From positions 248,001-312,000 of the forward strand of contig NZ_JARQWV010000001.1 of NCBI RefSeq assembly GCF_029543245.1: a stretch of 64,000 nucleotides of DNA, in the 5' to 3' direction. The notes beneath the pieces are model-generated. The model was not told the origin of the DNA and made no database searches. It was given only the letters and a program-made list of their open reading frames with translations. The DNA is from Caulobacter endophyticus. GTDB taxonomy: Bacteria; Pseudomonadota; Alphaproteobacteria; Caulobacterales; Caulobacteraceae. The translations under genes were made by a program, and so were the position numbers. Positions 38,724 to 48,123 of the stretch are shown here, piece after piece; positions within the stretch are counted from its first letter, which is position 1; every line of letters begins with the position of its first letter.

Positions 38724-39530
38724 ATGACCTTTCGCTCGCTGCTCTTCGTGCCCGGGACGCGCCCGGATCGCTTCGACAAGGCGCTGGACGCCGGCGCCGA
38801 CGCCGTCTGCATCGACCTGGAGGACGCCGTGCCGCCGGCGGGCAAGGCCGAGGCGCGGGTTTCCGCCCTCGCCTTCCTCAGCCAGCCGCGCACCGCCGTG
38901 GTCGGCCTGCGGATCAACGGCGTGCGCACCCTGGAGGGCCTGAAGGATCTGGTGGCCCTGGCCGAGAGCGAGGCCCGCCCCGCCTTCCTGATGATCCCCA
39001 AGATCGCTGCGCCGGAAGACCTGCTGACCGCCGGCGAGATCCTGCCGGGCCTGGCGCTGTGGCCGGTGGTCGAGTCGGCCGAGGGCGTGCGCAGGGCGTT
39101 CGAGATCTGCGCCGCGCCCGGCGTGGCCGGCGCACTCTTTGGAGGCGCGGACCTGTCGGCCGACCTCGGCTCCACCACGGACTGGGACGCCCTGCTGCTG
39201 GGCCGTGGCACGCTGATCGCCGCCTGCGGGCGCGCCGGCGTCGCCTCGCTGGACGTGCCGCACCTGAACATCGCCGATCCGGACGACCTGACCGCCTCGA
39301 CCCTGCGGGCCAGGGCCCTGGGCTTCACCGGCCGGTCCTGCATCCACCCGGCCCAGGTGGCCGCGGTGAACGCCGCCTACACCCCCTCGCCCGCCGAGAT
39401 CGAACGCGCCCGGCGCGTGGTCGAGGCCTTCGACGCCGCCGGCGGGGCCGCCGCCCTGCTGGACGGCAAGCTGATCGAACTGCCGGTCATCCGCGCGGCC
39501 CGCCGCGTGCTCGACCGCGCGCAAGTCTAG
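38724..39530 (+). CDS. HpcH/HpaI aldolase family lyase, CitE/citramalyl-CoA lyase-like
   Basis: A 268-residue CitE-like lyase: it opens with SLLFVPGTRPDRFDKAL, has the metal-binding CIDLEDAVPP, VVESAEGV and FGGADLSADLG, and the closing FTGRSCIHPAQV. Members cleave malyl-, methylmalyl- or citramalyl-CoA to pyruvate or glyoxylate plus an acyl-CoA. With the MaoC hydratase, CoA-transferases, acyl-CoA dehydrogenase and MmgE/PrpD gene downstream, the set resembles the itaconate-degrading operon of Pseudomonas (Ccl role). The ATG at 38724 follows the deacetylase stop by five bases. Confidence 0.88.
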   Translation: MTFRSLLFVPGTRPDRFDKALDAGADAVCIDLEDAVPPAGKAEARVSALAFLSQPRTAVVGLRINGVRTLEGLKDLVALAESEARPAFLMIPKIAAPEDLLTAGEILPGLALWPVVESAEGVRRAFEICAAPGVAGALFGGADLSADLGSTTDWDALLLGRGTLIAACGRAGVASLDVPHLNIADPDDLTASTLRARALGFTGRSCIHPAQVAAVNAAYTPSPAEIERARRVVEAFDAAGGAAALLDGKLIELPVIRAARRVLDRAQV

Positions 39531-39540
39531 GAGACACCCC

Positions 39541-40062
39541 ATGTCGCAGAACTGGAAAGAGGTCGGTCCTCAGCGCTATCGCGAGACCTTCGGCCGCTAT
39601 TTCGAGGACTTCATCGTCGGCGACGTCTACGAGCACCGCCCTGGCAAGACGGTGACCGAGTACGACAACCACCTCTTCACGCTGCTGACGCTGAACACCC
39701 ACCCGATGCACTTCGACGCCGAGTTCGCCAAAGCCTCGGAGTTCAAGAAGAACCTGGTGGTCAGCCCCTACACCCTGGCCCTGCTGATCGGCATGAGCGT
39801 GACCGACGTCTCGCAGAAGGCCATCGCCAACCTCGGCATGGACGAGGTGAAGTTCAGCGCCCCGGTGTTCGCCGGCGACACGATCTATGGCGAGAGCGAG
39901 GTGCTGGCCAAGCGCGAGAGCAAATCGCGCCCCGGCCAGGGCATCGTCACGATCCTGACCACCGGCAAGAACCAGGACGGCACGGTCGTCTGCACCTTCA
40001 AGCGCAACATGCTGATCCCGGCGCGCGGCCACGCCGTCGAGGACAAGGTCGGGAACTACTGA
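39541..40062 (+). CDS. MaoC family hydratase (itaconyl-/mesaconyl-CoA hydratase-like)
   Basis: A 173-residue hotdog-fold hydratase. The family signature is TLNTHPMHFDAEFA (residues 50-63), with H57 as the likely catalytic base; VSPYTLALLIGMSVTDVS and LGMDEVKFSAPVFAGDTIY complete the (R)-hydratase fold. Mesaconyl- and itaconyl-CoA hydratases belong to this subgroup and make citramalyl/methylmalyl-CoA, the substrate type of the lyase encoded just upstream. It lies between the lyase (10-base gap) and an acyl-CoA dehydrogenase (2-base gap). Confidence 0.88.
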   Translation: MSQNWKEVGPQRYRETFGRYFEDFIVGDVYEHRPGKTVTEYDNHLFTLLTLNTHPMHFDAEFAKASEFKKNLVVSPYTLALLIGMSVTDVSQKAIANLGMDEVKFSAPVFAGDTIYGESEVLAKRESKSRPGQGIVTILTTGKNQDGTVVCTFKRNMLIPARGHAVEDKVGNY

Positions 40063-40064
40063 CG

Positions 40065-41246
40065 ATGAGCGAGATCTCGGAAGCCGACGAACGCGCCATC
40101 CTCGACGCCATCGACAAGTGGCTGGAGAAGAAGGTCGCCCCCGTGGCGATGCAGCTCGAGCACGACGACGAGTATCCGCACGCCCTCGTGGAGGACATGA
40201 AGGAGCTCGGTCTGTTCGGGGCCCTGATCGATCCGGAATACGGCGGCCTGGGCCTTTCGGCCCTGACCTATTCGCGGATCGTCACCAAGATCAGCGCCGA
40301 GTGGATGAGCCTGACTGGCGTCTTCAACTCGCACCTGATGATGGCCATGGTCGTCCAGAAGTTCGGCACGCAGAAGCAGAAGGACTTCTGGCTGCCCCGT
40401 TTCGCTAGCGGCGAGCTGCGCGGGTGCCTTGGCCTCACCGAACCGGACGCCGGCACCGACCTCCAGGGCATCCGCACGGTCGCCAGGCGTGACGGCGGCG
40501 ACTACGTCGTCAACGGCGCCAAGACCTGGATCACCAACGCCATCGAGGGCCATGTCTCGGCCCTGCTGGTCAAGACCGATCCTGAGGCCCAGCCGCGCCA
40601 CAAGGGGATGAGCATGCTCATCACCCCGAAGATCGATCCTGTGACCCGCGCCCCGATCCCCGGCGTCAGCAACGGCCGCAAGCTGGAGAAGCTGGGCTAC
40701 AAGGGCATCGACAGCGGCGAGTTCATCTTCGAGGACTATCGCTGCGACGCCGAGCTGTGCCTGGTGGGCGGTGAAGAGGGCCAGGGCTTCCTGATGGCCA
40801 CCGGCGGCCTTGAGATCGGCCGCATCAACGTCGCCGCCCGCTCGGTCGGCATCGCCAAGCGCGCCCTGGCGGAAAGCGTCAAGTACGCCCAGGTGCGCAA
40901 GACCATGGGCAAGCCGATCGCCCAGCACCAGGCGATCCAGCTGAAGCTCGGCGAGATGGGGGCCAAGACCCGCGCCTCGGAGCTGCTCGTGGAAGACGCC
41001 GCCAAGGCCTATGACCGCGGCGAGCGCGTCGACATGGAAGCCGGCATGGCCAAGTACTACGCGTCGGAGACGGCGCTGTACGTGGCCACAGAGGCCATGC
41101 GCATCCACGGCGCCTACGGCTACTCCAAGGAATATCCGATCGAGCGGCTGTTCCGCGACGCCCCGTTGATGTGCATCGGCGAAGGCACCAACGAGATGCA
41201 GCGGATCATCATCGCCCGCCAGCTCGTGGCCCGGAACCCGGTCTGA
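40065..41246 (+). CDS. Acyl-CoA dehydrogenase
   Basis: A 393-residue FAD flavoenzyme of the short/branched-chain acyl-CoA dehydrogenase family. The FAD/substrate segments are CLGLTEPDAGTDLQGI and WITNAIEGH; the C-terminal catalytic glutamate is E373 in GEGTNEMQR. It would introduce a 2,3-double bond in a CoA thioester, passing electrons to ETF. Its stop overlaps the next start by one base (TGATG). In the itaconate operon of Pseudomonas a homologous dehydrogenase occupies a similar position with no settled role. Confidence 0.94.
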   Translation: MSEISEADERAILDAIDKWLEKKVAPVAMQLEHDDEYPHALVEDMKELGLFGALIDPEYGGLGLSALTYSRIVTKISAEWMSLTGVFNSHLMMAMVVQKFGTQKQKDFWLPRFASGELRGCLGLTEPDAGTDLQGIRTVARRDGGDYVVNGAKTWITNAIEGHVSALLVKTDPEAQPRHKGMSMLITPKIDPVTRAPIPGVSNGRKLEKLGYKGIDSGEFIFEDYRCDAELCLVGGEEGQGFLMATGGLEIGRINVAARSVGIAKRALAESVKYAQVRKTMGKPIAQHQAIQLKLGEMGAKTRASELLVEDAAKAYDRGERVDMEAGMAKYYASETALYVATEAMRIHGAYGYSKEYPIERLFRDAPLMCIGEGTNEMQRIIIARQLVARNPV

Positions 41247-42403
41247 TGGCTGATGTTCGCCGCCCGCTCGCCGGGATCAAGGTGCTGGCCGTCGAGCAGT
41301 ACGGCGCCGGCCCCTACGCCACCCAGCTGATGGCCGAACTGGGCGCAGAGGTCGTCAAGATCGAGGCCCCGGCCATGGGCGGCGATGTCAGCCGCGCCAC
41401 CGGCCCATTCTTTCTCGGACAGGCCGACAGCCAGTTCTTCCAGACCTTCTCGCGGTCGAAGAAGTCCATCGCGCTGGACATCAAGACCCACGAGGGCCGC
41501 GCGGCCTTCGAGGGGCTGGTGGCTGAGGCCGACATGGTGGTCGACAACCTGCGCGGCGATCAGCCGGGCAAACTTCGTCTTACTTACGAAGACCTGAAGG
41601 GCGTCAACCCGGCTATCGTCTGCGGCCACCTTTCCGCTTACGGGCGCGGCAACAGCCGGGCCGGCTGGCCAGGCTACGACTATCTGATGCAGGCCGAGGC
41701 CGGGCTTATGAGCCTCACCGGCGAGCCCGACGCGCCGCCGGCGCGACTGGGCGTGTCGATGGTCGATTTCATGACCGGGACCATGCTGGCCTTCGGCGTT
41801 GTCAGCGCCCTGCTGTCGGCGCGGACGACCGGCGAAGGCTGCGACGTCGACGTCTCACTGTTCGACGTCGCTTTGCACCAGCTGTCCTATCCCGCCGTCT
41901 GGGCGATGAACGAGGGCTACAAGGTCCAGCGCCTGCCGCGCGGCGCCCACCCGTCGATCGCGCCGTCGCAGGCGGTGAAGACCGCCGACGGCTGGGGTCT
42001 GGTGATGTGCCAGACGCCGAAGTTCTGGGAGGCGCTGTGCGACCTGGCGGGCGCCGCCGAACTGAAGGCCGATCCGCGCTTTGCCGACATCCCCAGCCGC
42101 CACGCCAACCGGCCGGCGCTGAGCGAGGCGATGGACGCATTGTTCGGCACGCGCACCACGGCCGAGTGGACCACCCTCCTGGGCGGCAAGGTGCCGTTCG
42201 CGCCGATCCTGGAAATGATGGACGCGCTGGACAACCCGTTCGTGGCCGAGGTGGGCATGCGCGACGTCGTCGCCCATCCTGACCGAGCGGAAGGCTTGGC
42301 CATGCTGGCCTGTCCCGTGAAGATCGACGGCGAGCGGATGCCTGGCGCCCGCGCGCCGAAGCTCGGTGAACACACGGATGAGATTCTGGGAGCTGCCTCG
42401 TGA
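41246..42403 (+). CDS. Family III CoA-transferase (CaiB/BaiF), first copy
   Basis: A 385-residue class III CoA-transferase. The N-terminal Rossmann half has KVLAVEQYGAGPYATQLM and EVVKIEAP; the catalytic Asp lies in GYDYLMQAEAGLMS, where D accepts CoA as an aspartyl-CoA thioester; the conserved VDFMTGTMLAFGVVSAL follows. These enzymes activate dicarboxylates such as itaconate, succinate or oxalate with an acyl-CoA donor. The start overlaps the acyl-CoA dehydrogenase stop. It is followed directly by a second, divergent CoA-transferase, perhaps as a pair with different specificity. Confidence 0.93.
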   Translation: MADVRRPLAGIKVLAVEQYGAGPYATQLMAELGAEVVKIEAPAMGGDVSRATGPFFLGQADSQFFQTFSRSKKSIALDIKTHEGRAAFEGLVAEADMVVDNLRGDQPGKLRLTYEDLKGVNPAIVCGHLSAYGRGNSRAGWPGYDYLMQAEAGLMSLTGEPDAPPARLGVSMVDFMTGTMLAFGVVSALLSARTTGEGCDVDVSLFDVALHQLSYPAVWAMNEGYKVQRLPRGAHPSIAPSQAVKTADGWGLVMCQTPKFWEALCDLAGAAELKADPRFADIPSRHANRPALSEAMDALFGTRTTAEWTTLLGGKVPFAPILEMMDALDNPFVAEVGMRDVVAHPDRAEGLAMLACPVKIDGERMPGARAPKLGEHTDEILGAAS

Positions 42404-43509
42404 AGCTGGAAGGCGTCCGCGTTCTGGACCTGTCGTTCTTCCTGCCGGGGCCGATGCTGACCCTGATGATGGCCGACCACGGCGCGGACGTGCTCAAGGT
42501 CGAGCCGCCCGGCGAAGGCGATCCGGCCCGCGAGATCGGCTATCGCAAGAACGGGACGAGCGTCTGGTTCCGCAACACCAGCCGCGGCAAGCGCAGCATC
42601 CAGGTCGACCTCAAGTCGGCCGAGGGCCGCGCCCTGCTGCTCGATCTGGCCGCCGAAGCCGACGTGGTGGTCGAGGCCTTCCGGCCCGGCGTCATCCAGC
42701 GCTTGGGCTTCGACTACGAGGCCGTCAAAGCGCGCAATCCGGGCATCGTCTATGTGGCGATCTCGGCTTTCGGCCAGACCGGCCCCTATCGCGACCGCCC
42801 CGCCCACGACATCGCTGTGCAGGCCCTGGCCGGAATGGTGAGCCTCAGCGAAGGCTTCGACGGCAAGCCGACGCCGCCCAACATGCCGGTCGCCGACGCC
42901 CTGGCCTCGCTCACCGCGCTGTCGGGGGTGCTGATGGCCCTGCTGCGGCGGGAGAAGACGGGCCTGGGCGACTATGTGGACGTGGCCATGTACGACAGCG
43001 TGCTGGCCTGGACGCCCAACGTCACCGGCAAGATCTTCGCCACCGGCGAAGCCCATACGCCGAAGGACGAACGTTCCTGGGGCGGCAACGCCATGTACGG
43101 CCTCTACGAGTGCGCCGACGGTCAGTGGATCTGCCTGGGCGGCTCGGAAGTGAAGTTCGCCCGCAACCTGCTGGCGGGCCTCGATCGCCTGGACCTCCTG
43201 CCCTATGCCGAGCTGCAACCCGGCCCGGGCCAGGAGCCCCTGCGGGCCTTCCTGCGCGAGGCCTTCATCACCAGGACCCGGGCCGAATGGGAAGCCTGGT
43301 TCGAGGGACGAGACGTCTGTTTCGCGCCGGTGCGAACGCTGAAGGAAGCCTTCGAGGATCCGGCAATGGCCGCGCGGGGCATGCTGTCGCGTGACGCCGA
43401 GGGCAACGAGATCGTCGGCACGCCGATCCTGTTCAGCCGCGAGCCGGCGGTGATCGACCCGGTTTCGCCTGAGCTGGGCGCCGGTCCTGCGGGTTGGCGG
43501 GTACGATAA
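42400..43509 (+). CDS. Family III CoA-transferase (CaiB/BaiF), second copy
   Basis: A 369-residue class III CoA-transferase beginning [17 protein letters not shown], with [15 protein letters not shown] and the aspartate-bearing [17 protein letters not shown] as catalytic segment and [13 protein letters not shown] near the end. It is only moderately similar to its neighbour at 41246. GTG at 42400 overlaps the previous stop (GTGA), marking translational coupling. The pair may act on two different acids, or as a donor/acceptor couple. Confidence 0.93.
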   Translation: MKLEGVRVLDLSFFLPGPMLTLMMADHGADVLKVEPPGEGDPAREIGYRKNGTSVWFRNTSRGKRSIQVDLKSAEGRALLLDLAAEADVVVEAFRPGVIQRLGFDYEAVKARNPGIVYVAISAFGQTGPYRDRPAHDIAVQALAGMVSLSEGFDGKPTPPNMPVADALASLTALSGVLMALLRREKTGLGDYVDVAMYDSVLAWTPNVTGKIFATGEAHTPKDERSWGGNAMYGLYECADGQWICLGGSEVKFARNLLAGLDRLDLLPYAELQPGPGQEPLRAFLREAFITRTRAEWEAWFEGRDVCFAPVRTLKEAFEDPAMAARGMLSRDAEGNEIVGTPILFSREPAVIDPVSPELGAGPAGWRVR

Positions 43510-43537
43510 AACAGACGTCAGCCACTTAACTCCGAGC

Positions 43538-43632
43538 ATCCCCGCGCAGGCGGGGATCCAAGCTGATTTTCAGGATCGAGAGCGGCTGCGGCTCATCTGC
43601 GACCTCAGCTTGCCCCCCCGCCTTCGCGGGGG
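43538..43632. repeat. Palindromic intergenic repeat
   Basis: Two GC hairpins: ATCCCCGC/GCGGGGAT (43538-43545, 43550-43557) and CCCCCGC/GCGGGGG (43615-43621, 43626-43632), about 60 bases apart. The style is that of dispersed extragenic palindromes. It lies just after the CoA-transferase stop and probably ends that transcript. The surrounding 43510-44022 gap otherwise holds only the small ORF at 43732. Confidence 0.65.
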
Positions 43633-43731
43633 AAATCGGATTGGGGGAAAGGCAGGATTCAGCCCTATTCCCAAAACCCCGTCGTCCCAGCCAGAGCGCC
43701 AGGATGACGAGCAAGTTGGAAGAGGAAGACG

Positions 43732-43833
43732 TCAGGATCCCGTCCGCTCGCGCTCCATCTGAGCCAGCAGCATCGGCCCGGCCTCCATCAGCAAAAACGC
43801 GGTGGTCAGCAACAACAGAACACGCATCAGCAT
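43732..43833 (-). CDS. Small single-helix membrane protein, 33 residues
   Basis: A short frame starting at ATG 43833 with a strong AGGAGAG ribosome-binding site five bases upstream. The product is one hydrophobic helix (LMRVLLLLTTAFLLMEAG, about residues 2-19) followed by a short charged tail (ERERTGS), a size and shape common for small inner-membrane proteins. It sits antisense-oriented in the gap between the second CoA-transferase and the MmgE/PrpD gene. Ribosome-binding site and helix support it; no homologue can be cited. Confidence 0.5.
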   Translation of the reverse strand: MLMRVLLLLTTAFLLMEAGPMLLAQMERERTGS

Positions 43834-44022
43834 GGCGGCTCTCCTGCATCGCGGACCGTTCCCCCCGGAAGGTCCGCGAACGGAAGGCTGAACGTGTCTT
43901 GTCCCGTCGTGACGGGGATTTCGCGTTTGCTCGACTGGCGGACAGCGACGCCGTTGTCCGCTGTGCGCGCAAATCCGAACGCCACGCCAAAGAGCGGCCG
44001 GCGCCGCTGCTAGCGTCGCCGC

Positions 44023-45375
44023 ATGATCGCCGCGCAAGCCCTTGTCGACCACGCCCTTTCCCTGCGCTGGGACACCCTGCTCGACGCTGTGCAGGCCGAC
44101 GCGCGCCGGCTGCTGCACGATGCGGTGGCGGTGGGCGCGGCAGGGGCCGGGGCGGCCTATTCCGACGCCGTTCTTGCGGCCGCGCGCGGCTGGGGCGGTG
44201 AAGGCGAAGGCCTTGTGCTGGGCCGTCCGGGCGTGCGCCTGCCACCCGCCCAGGCCGCCTTCGTCAACGCCTTCCAGCTGCACGGGCAGGAGTACGACTC
44301 CGTTCACGAGAAAGCCGTTTTGCACCCGCTGCCGACGATCGTGCCGGCCCTGATCGCCGAGCTGGACCGCGCGGGTCCCTACAGCGGCGAGGAGCTGCTG
44401 GCGGCCATGGTCGCCGGGGTCGACGTCGCCATCGCGCTGGGGGTCGCTGCAACGACGCCCTTGCGCTTCTTCCGGCCGGCGACCGCGGGGGTGTTCGGCG
44501 CCACGGCGGCCCTGGCGCGGCTGAAGCGTCTTCCGCGCGAGACGGCGATGGACGCCATGGGCTACGCCCTGGCCTTCAGCAGCGGCACGATGCAGGCCCA
44601 CACCGAGGGCAAGCCCGCCTTGCCCGTCCAGGTCGCCGCCGCCGCCCGCTCGGCGCTGCAGGCCATCGACGTGGCGCAGGCCGGACTGCCTGGTCCGCGC
44701 GACTGGCTGGAGGGGCCGTTCGGCTACCTGCCGCTGTTCGAGGCCGGGTTTGATCTCGCGCCCGTGCTGGCCGACCTCAAGAACCGCCGCATCGCCGAGG
44801 TCGCCTGCAAGCCCTTCCCAACCGGCCGCGCCTGCCACGGCGGGCTGGTGGCGGTGCGCAAGCTGGCTAGCGAACACGGCGTAGGCCCAGGCGATCTCGA
44901 CAGCCTGACCTATTCGGCGCCGCCGCTGATCCACCATCTGGTGGGGCGCATCGCCAAGCCGGAGATGGACACCGCCTACGCCCGCCTCTGCCTGCCCTAT
45001 CTGGCCGCCGTCATGCTGACCCGCGGCCGCGTGGGGCTGGACGACTATACGGCGGAGCGCCTGAACGAGCCGGACGTCCTGACCCTGGCCGCGCGCATCG
45101 TCGTGGTCCCCGACGGCAATCCCGATCCGGCCGCTTTCGTGCCGGCCCGCGCCGTCGCCCGCCTGAAGGACGGCCGCGAGATCGTGCTCGACGTCACGTC
45201 CCAGCTCGGCTCGCCGGACTTCCCGATGAGCCGCGACGAGCACCTGGAAAAGGCCCGCTCGTGCCTGGCCTTCGTCGGCCTGGAGGCGATCCACGCCCCC
45301 CTGACCGACCTTTTCGACCGCTTCGACACCCTGGCCGACGCCCGCGAGGCCTTCCTCCTCGCCAGCGGCGGCTGA
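44023..45375 (+). CDS. MmgE/PrpD family protein
   Basis: A 450-residue member of the MmgE/PrpD fold, which includes 2-methylcitrate dehydratase, cis-aconitate decarboxylase (itaconate producer) and iminodisuccinate epimerase. Segments of note: AFVNAFQLHGQEYDSVHE (active-site His region), AVLHPLPTIVPALIAE, HTEGKPALPVQVAAAAR and ACKPFPTGRACHGGL, the conserved lysine/histidine region. Its neighbours in the Pseudomonas itaconate operon are the same families. It lies about 190 bases after the small ORF and 17 bases before the CoA ligase gene. Confidence 0.88.
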   Translation: MIAAQALVDHALSLRWDTLLDAVQADARRLLHDAVAVGAAGAGAAYSDAVLAAARGWGGEGEGLVLGRPGVRLPPAQAAFVNAFQLHGQEYDSVHEKAVLHPLPTIVPALIAELDRAGPYSGEELLAAMVAGVDVAIALGVAATTPLRFFRPATAGVFGATAALARLKRLPRETAMDAMGYALAFSSGTMQAHTEGKPALPVQVAAAARSALQAIDVAQAGLPGPRDWLEGPFGYLPLFEAGFDLAPVLADLKNRRIAEVACKPFPTGRACHGGLVAVRKLASEHGVGPGDLDSLTYSAPPLIHHLVGRIAKPEMDTAYARLCLPYLAAVMLTRGRVGLDDYTAERLNEPDVLTLAARIVVVPDGNPDPAAFVPARAVARLKDGREIVLDVTSQLGSPDFPMSRDEHLEKARSCLAFVGLEAIHAPLTDLFDRFDTLADAREAFLLASGG

Positions 45376-45392
45376 GCTCCCCAAGGTTATCC

Positions 45393-46790
45393 ATGTCCCA
45401 CCAGACCTACTGGCAGTCGCTCGACTATCCCGCCATCGTCGCCGACCACCCGATCGGCGAGGCCTTCACGCGCTTCGCCACCACTACCAGCCGCGACGAA
45501 CTGCGGGCGCTGCAGAACCGCCTGTTCCTGCGCTGCGTGGACCGCGCCTGGAGGACGCCTTTCTATCAGCGCCTGTGGGGCGAGGCCGGGATCCAGCCCG
45601 GCGACATCCGCTCGCTGGACGACCTGCCGCGCCTGCCCAGCTTCGACAAGTCCGACATCATGGCCTCGCTGGAGCGCAATCCGCCCTTCGGCGACTTCGC
45701 CGGGTTCGAGGGCTATCCGGACGACCAGCGGCCGCCGGTGATGCTGCACACCACCTCGGGCACCACCGGCTCGCCCCAGGTGCTGCTGTTCGGCCCCAAG
45801 AGCCGCGAGGTGCAGAACCTGCTCCTGGCCCGCAACTACCAGTTCCAGGGGCTGGCGCCAGACGACGTGGTCCACTCGGTCTACGGTCACGGCATGATCA
45901 ACGGCGGGCACTATGTGCGCGAAGCCGTCACCCGCTGGACCAGCGCCGTATTCCTGTCGGCCGGCACCGGGGTCGAGACCCGCTCGGCCCAGCAGGTCGA
46001 GGTGATGAAGCGCTTCGGGGCCACCGTATTGGTGGGCTTCGGCGACTACTTGAAGAAGCTGGCCGACACCGCCGTCGAGATGGGCATCGAGCCTGGCCGC
46101 GACATCCCCGTGCGGCTGATCTCGGCGCACCTGGGCCGCGAGGACCGGGCGGCGATGGAGAAGGCCTGGGGCGGCGCCAAGTGCTTCGACTGGTACGGCG
46201 TGGGCGACACCGGCCTGATCGCCGGCGAGGGTCCGGACCGCGACGGCCTCTACGTGCACGAGGACGCCCACTATCTGGAGATCTGCGACATCGACACCGG
46301 CAAGGCCGTGGCCCCCGGCGAGCTGGGCGACATGGTGGTCACCTGCCTCTTCAAGGACGATCTCTATCCGCTGATCCGCTTCAACACCCACGACGTGACG
46401 CGGGCGATCCCCAAGCCGTCGTCGATCGACGTGGTGTTCCAGCGGATCGAGGGCTTCCTCGGGCGCTCGGACAACATGGTCAAGATCCGGGGCATCAACA
46501 TCTTCCCGCAGGGCGTGGGGGCGATGCTGGAGCACGCGCCGGCCTTCGCGGGCGAGTTCATCTGCCGCGCGCGCCGCGACGCCACGGGCCGCGACAGCTT
46601 CGCCGTGACCGCCGAGACCACGGCCGACACCGCCGAATGGCGCGACATCGCCGCCTTCTACGGCGAGATCCTCAAGCGCAAGATCGGCATCGAGGTCGAG
46701 GTCGAGCTGGCGCCGAAGGGCGCGACGGCGGGCCTGACCCAGATCGACGTGCGCCAGAAGCCCATCCGCCTGATCGACGAGCGCTACTGA
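45393..46790 (+). CDS. PaaK-like CoA ligase (phenylacetate-CoA ligase family)
   Basis: A 465-residue adenylate-forming enzyme of the phenylacetate-CoA ligase family. ATP-binding P-loop is HTTSGTTGSPQVLLFG; the aspartate of the adenylate site is in YGVGDTG; the C-terminal hinge is LGRSDNMVKIRGINIFP. It would activate a carboxylic acid to its CoA thioester with ATP. The start at ATG 45393 (open frame upstream is a shadow) lies 17 bases after the MmgE/PrpD stop. In this cluster it may activate an acid released by the amidase downstream. Confidence 0.9.
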   Translation: MSHQTYWQSLDYPAIVADHPIGEAFTRFATTTSRDELRALQNRLFLRCVDRAWRTPFYQRLWGEAGIQPGDIRSLDDLPRLPSFDKSDIMASLERNPPFGDFAGFEGYPDDQRPPVMLHTTSGTTGSPQVLLFGPKSREVQNLLLARNYQFQGLAPDDVVHSVYGHGMINGGHYVREAVTRWTSAVFLSAGTGVETRSAQQVEVMKRFGATVLVGFGDYLKKLADTAVEMGIEPGRDIPVRLISAHLGREDRAAMEKAWGGAKCFDWYGVGDTGLIAGEGPDRDGLYVHEDAHYLEICDIDTGKAVAPGELGDMVVTCLFKDDLYPLIRFNTHDVTRAIPKPSSIDVVFQRIEGFLGRSDNMVKIRGINIFPQGVGAMLEHAPAFAGEFICRARRDATGRDSFAVTAETTADTAEWRDIAAFYGEILKRKIGIEVEVELAPKGATAGLTQIDVRQKPIRLIDERY

Positions 46791-46791
46791 G

Positions 46792-48123
46792 GTGGCCGGC
46801 TTCTCGGATCCGATCGTCGCGGCGGGCGTCGCGGGCCTGCCGGCGCTGTATGCGTCCGGCGCCAGCCCGGTCGACGTGACACAGGCCTATCTCGCCCGGA
46901 TCGAGCGGCTGAACCCGGCCATCAACGCCTTGGTCGAGCTCGACGCGGCCGGGGCCAGGGCCGAGGCGCAGGCCAGCGCCCGGCGCTGGGCGGCGGGCGC
47001 GCCGCTGTCGGCGATCGACGGCGCGCCGATCGCCGTGAAGGCCAACATCGCCGTCGAGGGCCTGGCCCACACTGCCGGCATCAAGGCCTACGCCCGCAAC
47101 CTCGCGCCGACCGACGCGGCGTGCGTGGCTAGGCTGCGGGCGGCCGGGGCGGTGATCCTCGGCACGCTGAACATGCATGAGGCCGCGCTGGGCGCGACCA
47201 ACGACAACGTCTTCCTGGGCCGTTGCGAGAACCCGCATCGCGCCGGCTTCACGCCCGGCGGCTCTTCGGGCGGCTCGGCGGCGGCCGTGGCGGCGGGGCT
47301 GTGCGCCGCCGCGCTGGGCACCGACACCATGGGCAGCGTGCGCCTGCCGTCGTCCTACTGCGGCGTCGTGGGCTACAAGCCGGCGCTGGGCGCGATCCCG
47401 ACCGACGGCGTCACGGCCCTGTCCTGGACGCTGGATCACGTGGGTGTCCACGCCCGTTCGGTCGTAGATGCCAGCCTCGTCGCGCAGGCCTGCGGCGTCG
47501 ATGAAGCCGCCGCGATCGACGATCGACCGCTGGCGGTGCTCGACCTCGACGGCCTGGCTACGCTGGAACCGGCCGTGGCGGAGGGCTTCGCCCGGGCGCT
47601 GGATGGCATGACCGCCGCTGGCTGGCGGCTCGAGCGGCTGCGCATCGACGACCTGGACCTGGGCGCCCTGCGCCGGGCGGGCCTGCTGATCAGCGAGATC
47701 GAGGGCGGGATCGAGCACCGCCGCGCCCTGGCCCTGGATCCCGAGGGCTTCACGCCAGACCTGCGGTCGCTGCTTGCCTGGGGCGCGCGACAGACGCCCG
47801 CCAAGCTGGCCGAGGCGTATCGCCTGATTGATGAAACGAAGCGAAAAATCCACTTTCTAACAAGTACATATGCCGGAATTCTGACGCCGACCACGCCTCA
47901 ACAGGCCTTCGCCTTCGACGGCGCGGTTCCGGCGGGCCAAGCCGACCTGACGGCGCTTGGCAACGTGCTGGGCGCCCCGGCCTTCGCTCTGCCCAGCGGC
48001 CAGGCCGACGGCTTGCCACTGTCGCTGCAGGTGATCGGTATGGCCGACGGCCCTACCCAGGCCCTGGCCGCGCGCCTGAGCGAAGCCCTGTCGCCCACGA
48101 CCGTTCCGGAGGCCTTCCGATGA
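46792..48123 (+). CDS. Amidase signature enzyme
   Basis: A 443-residue amidase with the Ser-Ser-Lys triad: K83 in IAVKAN, S158/S159 in PGGSSGGSAAA, and the nucleophile S182 in GTDTMGSVRLPS (a Met replaces the usual second Gly). Closest types are amide, biuret or allophanate hydrolases and half-amidases. GTG at 46792 starts one base after the ligase stop; the stop overlaps the next gene (ATGA). With the deacetylase-like proteins it could turn a ring-opened half-amide into a dicarboxylate plus ammonia. Confidence 0.92.
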   Translation: MAGFSDPIVAAGVAGLPALYASGASPVDVTQAYLARIERLNPAINALVELDAAGARAEAQASARRWAAGAPLSAIDGAPIAVKANIAVEGLAHTAGIKAYARNLAPTDAACVARLRAAGAVILGTLNMHEAALGATNDNVFLGRCENPHRAGFTPGGSSGGSAAAVAAGLCAAALGTDTMGSVRLPSSYCGVVGYKPALGAIPTDGVTALSWTLDHVGVHARSVVDASLVAQACGVDEAAAIDDRPLAVLDLDGLATLEPAVAEGFARALDGMTAAGWRLERLRIDDLDLGALRRAGLLISEIEGGIEHRRALALDPEGFTPDLRSLLAWGARQTPAKLAEAYRLIDETKRKIHFLTSTYAGILTPTTPQQAFAFDGAVPAGQADLTALGNVLGAPAFALPSGQADGLPLSLQVIGMADGPTQALAARLSEALSPTTVPEAFR

